DNA from: Arthrobacter sp. PAMC 25486
GTDB taxonomy: Bacteria > Actinomycetota > Actinomycetes > Actinomycetales > Micrococcaceae
Direction: 5' to 3'
DNA length: 64,000 nt
Assembly: GCF_000785535.1 (NCBI RefSeq)
Contig: NZ_CP007595.1
Span: forward strand, 620,001 to 684,000
This document shows positions 50,773 to 59,289 of the stretch, piece after piece (positions within the stretch are counted from its first letter, which is position 1; every line of letters begins with the position of its first letter). Made by a program: the position numbers and the translations under genes. The notes below the pieces were generated by a model. The model saw nothing but the letters and a program-made list of their open reading frames with translations, searched no databases and had not been told where the DNA came from.

Positions 50773-53436
50773 TTGAATGAATTGGTGTCCAATTTTAATC
50801 TTTTGCGAAGCGAAGCAGCTGCCCGAAAATCCCTCATCACGGTTCACAACTATGACGTTGACCTTGACCTGAGCCTGGCCGAAGACCCCACGGTCCCAGG
50901 CTTCCCCAGCACCACCACCATCACCTTCGCGGCGGAGGTGCCGGCGGATGACTCCGCTGCCGATGAAGCGACGGAGCAGGCCGGCACGTTCCTTGACTTC
51001 ATCGGACTCAGTGTTGAGTCGGTTGTCCTAAACGGCACCTCCCTGGCTGTCAGCGAGGTGGTGGACGGCTCCCGCATCCACCTGCCGAACCTGGCTGCCG
51101 AGAACGAAGTGGTGGTCGCCGCCACTGCCGCGTACTCCAGCAGCGGCGAGGGCCTGCACCGCTTCGTCGATCCCGCCGACGGCAAGACCTACACGTATAC
51201 ACAGTATGAGCCGGCCGATGCGCGCCGCGTCTTTGCGAACTTTGAACAGCCCGATTTGAAGGCCCCTTACACTTTCCGCGTGACCGCCCCCAACGGCTGG
51301 GAAGTTGCCTCGAACCAGTCGGTGGCCCGCCATGACGTGCTGCCGGAGACCGGAGCCCGCCGCTGGGACTTCGCGCCCACCCTGCCCATCTCCACCTACA
51401 TCACCACCGTCCTGGCGGGGCCGTACTTCAAGGTGGAGGACCACTTCTCCATGACCTTTGGCGCGGACAGCGCCCACGCCGGCCAGGAGCTGGAGATCCC
51501 CCTGGCCGCTTATTGCCGGGCCTCCCTCGCGGGCCACTTTGATGCCGCTGAGATCTTCACGGTCACCAAGGCTGGCCTGGCGTACTTCAACGAGCTCTTC
51601 GACTACCCGTACCCCTTCGGCAAGTACGACCAGGCCTTCGTGCCCGAATACAACCTCGGCGCGATGGAAAATCCGGGCCTCGTCACCTTCACCGAGGCGT
51701 ATCTGCACGCCTCCCGCGCCACCGACACCGCCTACCAGCAGCGCGCCAACACGATCATGCACGAGATGGCGCACATGTGGTTTGGAGATCTCGTCACCAT
51801 GGGTTGGTGGGACGATTTGTGGTTGAAGGAATCGTTTGCCGACTTCATGGGCCACCTCGCCGTGGCCGAAGCCACCCCCTGGGGGCCAAAGTCCTGGGTC
51901 ATGTTCGCCAGCCGGCGCAAGGCCTGGGCGTACACGCAGGACCAGCTCCCCACCACACACCCCATCGTCGCCGACATTCCCGACCTGGAAGCCGCCAAGG
52001 CCAACTTTGACGGCATCACCTACGCCAAGGGCGCCTCCGTGCTCAAACAGCTTGTGGCGTACGTGGGCCAGGACGCGTTCATCGCCGGCTCGCGGGAGTA
52101 CTTCAGGACCCATGAGTACTCCAACACCTCCCTGGGCGACCTGCTGGACCCGCTCAGCAAAGCCTCGGGCCGCGCCCTAGACGAGTGGGCCGGCCAGTGG
52201 CTGGGCACCTCCGGCATGTCCACGCTGACCCCCGACCTGGACATCGACAAGGGCGCCGTCAGCTCCCTGACCATCACCCAGACGGCCATCGACCCGGTCA
52301 CCGGCAGCGAAGCCCTACGCCCGCACCGCCTGGCAGTTGGCTTTTTCAAGTACGACGCCGGAGCCCTGGTCCGGAGCGAATCGTTCACCATCGATGTGGT
52401 GGGGCAGGAGACGGTGGTTGCCGAGGCTGTTGGGCGCCCGTCCCCCGACCTGGTACTGGTCAACGACCAGGACCTGAGCTATGCCAAGGTTCGCCTGGAC
52501 GCTGCTTCGCTCAGCACAGCCCTGACCGGTGTGGGCACCATTGCGGACCCGCTGGCACGCAGCCTCGTGTGGTCGGCGCTGTGGAACGCCACGCGAGACG
52601 CTCTCCTGCCTGCCGCCGTATACCTGCGCACGGTGGTGGCCCACGCAGGAGGCGAGGCAGACACCAGCCTGCTGCAGACCCTGGCGGACAATGCACTGTC
52701 GGCCTTGGAACATTACTGCCCGGCCCCTGATCGTGCCGGCGCCGCGGAACTGTTGCGTGCCGGTGTCGAACACCATTTGCAGGAGGCGGCGCCGGGCAGC
52801 GACGAACAGCTCATATGGGCGCGCACCCTGGCGCTGCTGGGCCGCGGCGCCGACGCGGTCAACCCGCGCAGCCGTGAGTGGCTGGCGGGAGTCAACGTTC
52901 CGCCCGGGCTGGTGGTTGACGGCAGCCTACGCTGGCTGCTGTGGCAGCAGCTGGCGGCACGCGGCGCGGCGACCGTGGCCGATGTGGATGCTGAATTGGC
53001 GGCGGACACGACGGCCGAGCACCGGGCCAACCACTGCACGGCGATTGCCGCACTGCCGGTGGCGGAGGGCAAGGCACAGCGTTGGCAGGAAGCCGTTGCG
53101 GAAACGGCGCTCAGCAATGAACTGCTCAGTGCCACGATTGCCGGCTTCACGGTGGGCGACGCCGCGCTGCTGGAGCCGTTCATCGAGCCGTACTTCCTGG
53201 CCATTGAGGACGTGTGGAACGGCCGGAGCCTGGAAATTGCGGGGCGCATTGTGCGCGGGCTGTTCCCCCTGTCCCAGGATCTGGTGCCCGGCACCTCCCC
53301 CGAGCACCATCCCGTGGTGCACCGCACCGACGGCTGGCTCGCTGGGCACCCGGCTGCGGCGCCCGGGCTGCGGCGGATGGTGATCGAGCAGCGGGACCAG
53401 TTGCTGCGGGCGCTGCGGGCACAGGCTGCGGCTTAA
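50773..53436 (+). CDS. pepN: Aminopeptidase N (M1 family)
   Basis: An 887-residue M1 zinc aminopeptidase. The exopeptidase motif GAMEN is at 296-300; the zinc site HEMAH is at 330-334 with the third ligand Glu353 in KESFADF. The C-terminal ERAP1-like helical domain is complete (about 530-887). It cleaves N-terminal residues from peptides and so completes peptide breakdown after the proteasome. The start is probably the TTG at 50773, seven bases after AAGGG; GTG 50785 is an alternative. It is monocistronic. Confidence 0.95.
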   Translation: MNELVSNFNLLRSEAAARKSLITVHNYDVDLDLSLAEDPTVPGFPSTTTITFAAEVPADDSAADEATEQAGTFLDFIGLSVESVVLNGTSLAVSEVVDGSRIHLPNLAAENEVVVAATAAYSSSGEGLHRFVDPADGKTYTYTQYEPADARRVFANFEQPDLKAPYTFRVTAPNGWEVASNQSVARHDVLPETGARRWDFAPTLPISTYITTVLAGPYFKVEDHFSMTFGADSAHAGQELEIPLAAYCRASLAGHFDAAEIFTVTKAGLAYFNELFDYPYPFGKYDQAFVPEYNLGAMENPGLVTFTEAYLHASRATDTAYQQRANTIMHEMAHMWFGDLVTMGWWDDLWLKESFADFMGHLAVAEATPWGPKSWVMFASRRKAWAYTQDQLPTTHPIVADIPDLEAAKANFDGITYAKGASVLKQLVAYVGQDAFIAGSREYFRTHEYSNTSLGDLLDPLSKASGRALDEWAGQWLGTSGMSTLTPDLDIDKGAVSSLTITQTAIDPVTGSEALRPHRLAVGFFKYDAGALVRSESFTIDVVGQETVVAEAVGRPSPDLVLVNDQDLSYAKVRLDAASLSTALTGVGTIADPLARSLVWSALWNATRDALLPAAVYLRTVVAHAGGEADTSLLQTLADNALSALEHYCPAPDRAGAAELLRAGVEHHLQEAAPGSDEQLIWARTLALLGRGADAVNPRSREWLAGVNVPPGLVVDGSLRWLLWQQLAARGAATVADVDAELAADTTAEHRANHCTAIAALPVAEGKAQRWQEAVAETALSNELLSATIAGFTVGDAALLEPFIEPYFLAIEDVWNGRSLEIAGRIVRGLFPLSQDLVPGTSPEHHPVVHRTDGWLAGHPAAAPGLRRMVIEQRDQLLRALRAQAAA

Positions 53437-53527
53437 CTGCAAGCCCGCGTAGCGAATAACAGCGCAACGGCAGGCGGGCGCCGTCGGGCTTGGCCTGCTG
53501 TGACGGATGGTGCGGGGCGTTTGCGGT

Positions 53528-54595
53528 CTAGGCTGCAGGCGTCCCTCGCCGCACCCAGCGGAGGAACGTGGCGGTCATGCCCAGGACAACCGCAAGCCAC
53601 GCCGCCACAGCAACCCAGGTTGCCACATTGCCAACCCACGCCACAAGGGGCATGTGGTTCTCCGTGCCGAACCTATACGTTGCCACGGCAAACATGCCCA
53701 ACGGAAACACGATCGACCACAGGGCAGTGGTGTAGCGCACCGGCTCGCGCCGCACCACATGGCGCCAGAAGCCGAAGGCCACCAGCAGCGGCACCCACCA
53801 CAGCCCAAACGCCCACAGGAGGTAGCTGATGCCGCCCACCGTGGGGCCGGCCATGGCGATGACGGGTACCTCGGACGGCAGGTGCAGGATCATCGACCCG
53901 GCCAAGACGGTGATGGCGGTGGCACCCATGAAGATCCAGTTGGTCGGCACAATCCCGCCCAGGTTTTCACCGCCCGTCAGCAACCGCAGCATGACAAGGG
54001 TCGTGAGGGTGAGATACAGCATGATGCCCACGCCCCACAATGCCACCGCCGCGTCGCTGAGCAGCCGGACACTGCTGCCGCCCGAGGCCAGGGAGGCGGC
54101 GGCCATCGACAGTGACTGGGTGGAGACCACCCACAGGAACCAGGTGCCGTCCACGGGCAGCAGCCGCGGGCGCAGCGCCTCACCAATTTCGGTGCGCAGC
54201 ATCATCGACAGCGGAACGCCGTAGGCCAGGAACAGCCAGAGCGGGATGCTCATGGCTGCCATGATCCAGGTGACGGCCGGCGCCACCGGATGGAAACCAA
54301 TGCCCACCACGTTGATGGCGGCCACCATGGTCAGGTAGCCGAAACCCTTGTGCGGGTTGCGGAAGTCAGCGACGGCCTCGTCCGTGTGGTTCAGCAGGCG
54401 GCCGAGCAGGCCGATGAACAGCAGTGCCAGGCCACCGACGGCGATCCACAGCAGCGTCCAGGACGCCACGGTCCAGCCGGCGTCGAGCAGGGCGGAGGCA
54501 ACAATGCCCGTGGCCATGACGAAGGCAAACGAGGCCGGCGGCTGGTTAGGCCACCGGCTCCTCAGCGTCGCGGCGGTGCGGGCACGTGAACTCAT
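53528..54595 (-). CDS. TDT-family (TehA/SLAC1-like) transporter
   Basis: A 355-residue membrane protein with about ten segments, of the tellurite-resistance/dicarboxylate transporter (TDT) family. Characteristic pieces are ASFAFVMATGIVASAL in the first helix, GTWFLWVVSTQSLSM and HLPSEVPVIAMAG. Members transport anions such as malate, sulfite or nitrate; the substrate is open. It starts at ATG 54595, overlapping the stop of the lipoate ligase gene by four bases (ATGA), so they are coupled. The open frame six codons longer is not used. Confidence 0.9.
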   Translation of the reverse strand: MSSRARTAATLRSRWPNQPPASFAFVMATGIVASALLDAGWTVASWTLLWIAVGGLALLFIGLLGRLLNHTDEAVADFRNPHKGFGYLTMVAAINVVGIGFHPVAPAVTWIMAAMSIPLWLFLAYGVPLSMMLRTEIGEALRPRLLPVDGTWFLWVVSTQSLSMAAASLASGGSSVRLLSDAAVALWGVGIMLYLTLTTLVMLRLLTGGENLGGIVPTNWIFMGATAITVLAGSMILHLPSEVPVIAMAGPTVGGISYLLWAFGLWWVPLLVAFGFWRHVVRREPVRYTTALWSIVFPLGMFAVATYRFGTENHMPLVAWVGNVATWVAVAAWLAVVLGMTATFLRWVRRGTPAA

Positions 54596-55653
54596 GGGAC
54601 CCGGTGCAGCCACTCGTCTGTGCCGAACTTCGTCTCAACCCTGCGCGCCGCCTCCGCCAGTTCGGCCTCGGTCAGGGTGGAGGGCCGGGCGCCGTAGCGG
54701 GCGGTAAACGTCTCGGACATGCGGGCCAGGATTTCCGCCCGGCTCATGCCGCTCTGGCGCCGCAGCGGATCCACGCGCTTCTTCGCGGAGCGGGTTCCCT
54801 TATCCGACAGTTTTTCCTTGCCGATCCGCAACACTTCCACCATCTTGTCGGCGTCGATGTCGTAGCTCATGGTCACATGGTGGACCATGGCGCCGTTGCT
54901 CAGGCGCTTCTGGGCGGCTCCGCCAATCTTGCCCTTGTCGGTGGCGATGTCGTTGAGCGGGACATAGAACGCCTCGATGCCCATGGATTCCAGTGCGGCC
55001 AGCACCCAGGCGTCAAGGAACTTGTACGAGTCTTCAAAGTTCAGCCCGTCCACCAGGGTCTGGGGCAGGTACAGGGAGTAGGTGATGCAGTTTCCGGCCT
55101 CCATGAACATGGCCCCCCCGCCACTGATCCGGCGCACCACGTTGATGCCGTATTTTTCGACGCCGGCCGGGTCCAGTTCGTTGCGCACCGACTGGAAGGA
55201 GCCAATCACCACGGACGGCTCGTCCCAATCCCAGAAACGCAGGGTCGGGTTGCGCCGCCCGGCACCCACCTCTTCGGCGAGCACCTCGTCCAGGGCGACA
55301 TTGATGGCAGTGGGCAGCACCGTCGGTGCGATCACGTCCCATTCGTGGTCAATCCAGCTTGTTGCCTTGGTCAGTGCCCGGCGGACGGTGATGGCGACTG
55401 CCTGGGCCGAGAAGCCAAATAGCACGGCGTCAGGCGGCAGGGCTGCCGTGATGGCATCCGCCAATGCTTCGGCAGGCAGCGAGGCCGACAAGCCGTTCAG
55501 TGCATCGTTGATGCGCTCCAGCGCCTCGTCGGGTTCCAGGAAGAAATCTCCGCTGACACGGACTCCCTTGAGGAGCCCGTGCGCCACCTGGACGTCAACG
55601 ACCACCAATTTTCCGCCATGGACCTTATATTCGCCGTGCAGTAGAGAAGACAT
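54592..55653 (-). CDS. lplA: Lipoate-protein ligase with accessory domain first
   Basis: A 353-residue lipoate-protein ligase that attaches lipoic acid to dehydrogenase complexes and the glycine cleavage H protein. Residues 5-90 (HGEYKVHGGKLVVVDV, GVRVSGDFFLEPDE) correspond to the accessory domain normally found at the C-terminus of LplA. The catalytic domain follows at about 105-353: RFWDWDEPSVVIGSFQ, RRISGGGAMF and the KIGGAAQKR loop with the key lysine. The permuted order is also seen in other actinobacterial ligases. Coupled to the TDT gene. Confidence 0.9.
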   Translation of the reverse strand: MSSLLHGEYKVHGGKLVVVDVQVAHGLLKGVRVSGDFFLEPDEALERINDALNGLSASLPAEALADAITAALPPDAVLFGFSAQAVAITVRRALTKATSWIDHEWDVIAPTVLPTAINVALDEVLAEEVGAGRRNPTLRFWDWDEPSVVIGSFQSVRNELDPAGVEKYGINVVRRISGGGAMFMEAGNCITYSLYLPQTLVDGLNFEDSYKFLDAWVLAALESMGIEAFYVPLNDIATDKGKIGGAAQKRLSNGAMVHHVTMSYDIDADKMVEVLRIGKEKLSDKGTRSAKKRVDPLRRQSGMSRAEILARMSETFTARYGARPSTLTEAELAEAARRVETKFGTDEWLHRVP

Positions 55654-55721
55654 GACTCCATCTTCCCGTCACACGGGCTCCACGCAAAACCACTCCGCAA
55701 CCTCGAACTTGGGCCCGCTGG

Positions 55722-55794
55722 AATCGAGTACGCAGTTGTTGGACCAAAAAGCTCCGGAATTCGCTTTCCGAGTCCAACAACTGCGTACTCGATT
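55722..55794. repeat. Dispersed 73-nt inverted-repeat element, copy E2
   Basis: Perfect 22-nt arms (55722-55743 and 55773-55794) flank a 29-nt loop. Arm core GCAGTTGTTGGA is identical to E1 at 1106-1178. The loop matches the reverse complement of the E1 loop at 19 of 29 positions, so the copy is inserted the other way round. It lies directly beside the rpmE2 terminator in the gap between lplA and rpmE2. Confidence 0.85.
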
Positions 55795-55799
55795 AAAAA

Positions 55800-55831
55800 G
55801 CAGGGCCCGCACCATACGGTGCGGGCCCTGC
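55800..55831 (-). terminator. Rho-independent terminator of rpmE2
   Basis: A perfect 14-bp stem (55800-55813 with 55818-55831), loop ATAC, followed on the minus strand by five T (55795-55799). Strong intrinsic terminator; the T-run touches the end of repeat E2. Confidence 0.93.
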
Positions 55832-55854
55832 CATAAAAACTGTGGGAAGAAGTG

Positions 55855-56109
55855 TTACTTCTTGCCGAAGCCTGCGAAGCGGGCGTTGAAGCGCTCGACA
55901 CGGCCGGCGCTGTCCATGATGCGCTGCTTGCCCGTGTAGAACGGGTGTGACTCTGAGGAGATTTCCACGTCGATGATGGGGTAGGTGTTGCCATCTTCCC
56001 ATTCGATGGTCTTCTTGGACGTTGCGGTGGAGCGCGTCAGGAACTTGGTGCCGGAAGCCAGGTCGTTGAAAACGATTGCTTCGTACTTGGGGTGGGTGTT
56101 CTGCTTCAC
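55855..56109 (-). CDS. rpmE2: 50S ribosomal protein L31 type B
   Basis: An 84-residue L31 of type B. It begins [20 protein letters not shown] and contains [13 protein letters not shown] and the [12 protein letters not shown] end. It lacks the CxxC zinc motif of type A L31, as expected for the zinc-independent form that replaces it under zinc limitation in other bacteria. GTG start with GAGG about ten bases upstream. No Zur-like palindrome was recognised by eye in the short upstream gap. Confidence 0.96.
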   Translation of the reverse strand: MKQNTHPKYEAIVFNDLASGTKFLTRSTATSKKTIEWEDGNTYPIIDVEISSESHPFYTGKQRIMDSAGRVERFNARFAGFGKK

Positions 56110-56204
56110 TATGAACCTCAGAGTGTTATTGCCTGGATTTTGCCAGACGGATGAATGTTATGGCCACAAGGACCAGCTAGAAACTTTACCGGCTTGCGAC
56201 GATT

Positions 56205-56666
56205 TCACCAAGCCCGCTGGGCCAAGGCAGCCAGCGCATCGTTGGCGTGCACGTTCATATTGGTTTCGCTGGATACCTGGAAACGCAGGATTTGGCCGGA
56301 ATCCACAATGAAGGTGGCCCGTTTGGTGGGAAGTGACTTTGCCAACAAACGACGCCGGACACCAAACAAATCTGCCACCTCACCCTTCGTGTCGCTCAGA
56401 AGGGGATAGTCAAAATGGTTTTTCGTGGCGAAGTCGAGCTGTTTCGCCACGGAATCGGTGCTGATGCCAACAATGGAGGCCCCTGCTTTCGCGAACTCTG
56501 CCGCCAGGTCCCGGAAGTGGCAGGCCTCCTTGGTACAGCCGCCGCTGCCGGCCAGGGGGTAAAAGAAAATCACCAGGGGCCCGTCTGCGGTCAGTTCTGC
56601 CAGGCTGCGCAGCTCGCCGTGCTGGTCCTGGAGCGAAAAGGCGGGCACTTTCTCATCAATCTTCAT
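56205..56666 (-). CDS. bcp: Peroxiredoxin of the BCP/PrxQ type
   Basis: A 153-residue peroxiredoxin that reduces hydrogen and organic peroxides. The active site is GSGGCTKEACHF, with the peroxidatic Cys44 and the resolving Cys49 five residues on, the 2-Cys PrxQ pattern. The fold motifs FFYPLAGSGG and GISTDSVAKQLDFA are typical. The ATG at 56666 lies six bases after a -10 box. It is monocistronic. It would protect against peroxide, including peroxide from the acyl-CoA oxidase, though nothing links them directly. Confidence 0.94.
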   Translation of the reverse strand: MKIDEKVPAFSLQDQHGELRSLAELTADGPLVIFFYPLAGSGGCTKEACHFRDLAAEFAKAGASIVGISTDSVAKQLDFATKNHFDYPLLSDTKGEVADLFGVRRRLLAKSLPTKRATFIVDSGQILRFQVSSETNMNVHANDALAALAQRAW

Positions 56667-56672
56667 GCTTCC

Positions 56673-56678
56673 ACACTA
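56673..56678 (-). promoter_or_regulatory. -10 box for leaderless bcp
   Basis: TAGTGT on the minus strand ends six bases before the ATG at 56666. GGAAGC directly adjacent to the start is too close to act as a normal ribosome binding site. Confidence 0.45.
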
Positions 56679-56719
56679 CTCGTGGCGGGCGGCCTGGATG
56701 CGGCATCCGGCGAGCCGTT

Positions 56720-57526
56720 TCAGCCCCGTGGATCAGTGGCGAAGAACGCCACCGCGCTGGCGGCGGCAACATTGAGGGAGTCCACGCCTGCGTGCATGGG
56801 GATCATGACGGTGTGCTTGGCGCGCGCCAGAGTATCGGGGCTGAGCCCATTGCCCTCGCTGCCGAGGATGAGAGCCAGTTTGTGATCGTTGCGGGCGGCG
56901 AGTTCCTTGATGGTGAGCGATTCCGCGACCAGGGCAAGTGCCGCCGTCGTAAATCCGGCCTCATGGAGCACATCCAGTCCGGCTGGCCCATCCGTCAGGC
57001 GTGCCCACGGGACCTGGAACACCGCACCCATGCTGACACGGATGCTGCGCCTGTACAGCGGGTCGCCGCAACTCGGGCTGATCAGGACGGCGTCGACGCC
57101 GAGCGCCGCGGCGGAGCGGAAGATGGCGCCAATGTTGGTGTGGTCGCTGACGTCTTCCAGCACGGCCACACGTCGCGCACCGGCCAGCAGCTCGGGCAGG
57201 TTCACCGGTGCGGGGCGGTGCATGGCGGCCAGGGCTCCGCGGTGGAGGTTGATGCCGGTGATTTGCTCGAGCATGGCGCCGGTGCCCACAAACGCGGGGA
57301 CGTCTGGGTGGGCTTCGAGCACGTCCAACACCTCCGGCAGTCTCTTCTCCGCCAGGAAAAAGGACCGCGGCCGGTGTCCGGCGGCCAGTGCGCGGCGCAC
57401 CACCTTGGGACTTTCGGCAATGTAGAGGCCCTCGGCTGGTTCCTTCACCTTCCGCAGCTGGACGTCCGTCAGGGAGACGTAGTCGCTGACGCGGGGGTCG
57501 GCGGCGTTGTCAAGATGGATGATCAT
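56720..57526 (-). CDS. TrmH/SpoU-family RNA 2'-O-methyltransferase
   Basis: A 268-residue SPOUT methyltransferase. The N-terminal substrate-binding domain (about 15-100; VREPxxGLYIAE-type sequence AEGLYIAESPKVVRRAL) precedes the knotted SAM-binding domain with motif 1 SDHTNIGAIFRSAAALGVDAV, described here as residues 127-147, motif 2 ALILGSEGNGLS and motif 3 IPMHAGVDSLNVAAA. It methylates ribose 2'-OH in rRNA or tRNA; target not predictable. Its ATG overlaps the TauE stop (ATGA), so it is the downstream partner of the TauE gene. Confidence 0.94.
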   Translation of the reverse strand: MIIHLDNAADPRVSDYVSLTDVQLRKVKEPAEGLYIAESPKVVRRALAAGHRPRSFFLAEKRLPEVLDVLEAHPDVPAFVGTGAMLEQITGINLHRGALAAMHRPAPVNLPELLAGARRVAVLEDVSDHTNIGAIFRSAAALGVDAVLISPSCGDPLYRRSIRVSMGAVFQVPWARLTDGPAGLDVLHEAGFTTAALALVAESLTIKELAARNDHKLALILGSEGNGLSPDTLARAKHTVMIPMHAGVDSLNVAAASAVAFFATDPRG

Positions 57527-58302
57527 GGGGCAACCAGTTTCTGAATCATAAAGAACAAGGCCACGAGACCCAGGACGACGATGACGCTGCGCAGCACCAG
57601 CGGCGGCAGTTTCCGGCCGATGCGGGCGCCAATGAAGCCGCCGGCGAGGGAGCTGACGGCGATCAGTGCCACCACTTGCCAGATGATTTTCTCCGGGGCG
57701 AAGATCAGGTAGGAGATGGCGGCCACGACATTGACGCTCAGCGAGAGCACATTCTTGACGGCGTTGGCGTTTTGCAGCGTGCCGGACATGAAGATGCCCA
57801 GGATCGCGACGAGCAGCACCCCCTGCGCGGCAACAAAATAGCCGCCGTACACGCCCGCCAGGTACACGAGCACTACCATGGCGGCGTCGTGCGAGCGGGT
57901 GGAGGGGCCGGCGTCGCGCCTTGCCTTGATGGCTCGCTGCAGTTTCGGCTGGAAGATGACCAGTGCCAGCGCCAGCACAATCAGAGCCGGCGCCACCAGC
58001 GCAAACACCGACTCCGGCAGGTGCAGCAGCAGTGCCGCGCCCGTGATGCCGCCCAGAATCGATGCGGGCATGAGCCTGCGCAGGTTCGCCCTCATGCCGC
58101 TCAGCTCGCGCCGATACCCCCACGTGCCGGAGATGCCCCCCGCGATCAGGCCCATGGCGTTGCTGACCACCGCCATGACGGGGGCAACCCCCAGCGCGAT
58201 CAGGATGGGGAACGTGACCAGCGTGCCGGAACCGACCACCGTGTTGATGGTGCCGGCCCACAGCCCGCCAAGCAGGATGAAGAAGGATTCAAGCGCGTTC
58301 AC
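57523..58302 (-). CDS. TauE/SafE-family sulfite exporter-like protein
   Basis: A 259-residue membrane protein with about eight segments in two halves. Family markers are GLWAGTINTVVGSGTLVTFP near the N-terminus and the related GGFIGARIGRKLP in the second half. TauE/SafE proteins export sulfite or organosulfonates or move other small anions. GTG start at 58302 (MNALESFFILLGG). It overlaps the TrmH gene by four bases. This is one of three putative anion exporters in the window (YeiH, TDT, TauE). Confidence 0.9.
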   Translation of the reverse strand: MNALESFFILLGGLWAGTINTVVGSGTLVTFPILIALGVAPVMAVVSNAMGLIAGGISGTWGYRRELSGMRANLRRLMPASILGGITGAALLLHLPESVFALVAPALIVLALALVIFQPKLQRAIKARRDAGPSTRSHDAAMVVLVYLAGVYGGYFVAAQGVLLVAILGIFMSGTLQNANAVKNVLSLSVNVVAAISYLIFAPEKIIWQVVALIAVSSLAGGFIGARIGRKLPPLVLRSVIVVLGLVALFFMIQKLVAP

Positions 58303-58410
58303 TGCTGTGGTGGGGTCCTATTCAAGGAGTGGCGGGCGTGAAGGGCTGCGTGGGAAGGGGCGTGGGAACAGCCTTGATGGGAAAAAGGGGGCGGGAGCGT
58401 ACGACGGCGG

Positions 58411-59196
58411 TTAGGCGCGTGCCGTCGCCGTGTACCGTCCGGCGGTGCTTGTGACAGACAGCGGCAGGCCGAAGGTAGTGGAGAGATTCTCCTCCGTCAG
58501 GACGTCCGCGATGGGGCCCTGGGCAACGATTCCGCCGTCGCGCAGCAGCAATGCGTGCGTGAAGCCCGGGGGGATTTCCTCCAGGTGGTGGGTGACCAGA
58601 ACCGTGCTTGGTGCCAGGGGGTCGGCTGCCAGTTCGCTCAGGCGCTTGACCAGGCCTTCGCGGCCGGCGAGGTCCAGGCCTGCGCCGGGCTCGTCCAGCA
58701 GCAGCAGTTCGGGATCGCTCATCAGGGCGCGGGCGATCTGCACACGCTTGCGTTCGCCGTCGCTCAGCGACGCAAAGGGGCGGTTGAAGAACGTGGAAAC
58801 CCCCCACTCCTCCAACAAGCCAAAGGCGCGGCGTTCGTCGTCGCGCTCGTAATCCTCACGCCAGCGCCCGGTGACGCCATAGGAAGCGGTCACCACCACG
58901 TTCAGTACCTTCTCGTGCTCCGGAATCTGGTGGGCCAGGCTCGCGGAAGCCAGGCCGATGCGCGGGCGCAGCTCAAAGACGTCAACGGCGCCCAGAACCT
59001 CGTCGAGGATCCCCGCAACACCGCGGGTGGGGTGCATGCGCGCTCCGGCGATCTGCAACAAGGTGCTCTTGCCGGCACCGTTGGGGCCAAGAACCACCCA
59101 ACGTTCGCCCTCCGTGACACGCCAATCGATGTTGTCCAACAGTGTTTTGGTGCCGCGGACTACGCTGACACCGGCCAAACCCAAAACTTCACTCAT
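58411..59196 (-). CDS. ABC transporter ATP-binding protein (stand-alone)
   Basis: A 261-residue ABC ATPase. Walker A is LGPNGAGKST, the signature LSDGERKRVQIARAL (LSxGE form), Walker B LLLLDEPGAGLDL and the switch histidine in VLVTHHLEEI. No permease lies next to it, and sequence resembles ModF/YlmA-type soluble ATPases rather than transport components; role unknown. The ATG at 59196 fits the family start; a longer frame to 59325 overlaps the serB promoter. It is divergent from serB with 93 bases between starts. Confidence 0.9.
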   Translation of the reverse strand: MSEVLGLAGVSVVRGTKTLLDNIDWRVTEGERWVVLGPNGAGKSTLLQIAGARMHPTRGVAGILDEVLGAVDVFELRPRIGLASASLAHQIPEHEKVLNVVVTASYGVTGRWREDYERDDERRAFGLLEEWGVSTFFNRPFASLSDGERKRVQIARALMSDPELLLLDEPGAGLDLAGREGLVKRLSELAADPLAPSTVLVTHHLEEIPPGFTHALLLRDGGIVAQGPIADVLTEENLSTTFGLPLSVTSTAGRYTATARA

Positions 59197-59204
59197 AAGC
59201 ACTG

Positions 59205-59210
59205 AGCCTA
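59205..59210 (-). promoter_or_regulatory. -10 box for the ABC ATPase gene
   Basis: TAGGCT on the minus strand ends eight bases before the ATG at 59196, giving a leaderless or very short-leader transcript. Confidence 0.45.
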
Positions 59211-59277
59211 TGACACGAAAGGCGGCCAGCGCTAACCAGCGCACTCTCCAGGTGGGGCCAGCGCGGGTGCTCTTGGC

Positions 59278-59283
59278 TAGAAT
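59278..59283 (+). promoter_or_regulatory. -10 box for leaderless serB
   Basis: TAGAAT, a near-consensus -10, ends six bases before the ATG at 59290; there is no ribosome binding site. Confidence 0.6.
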
Positions 59284-59289
59284 ACAATC

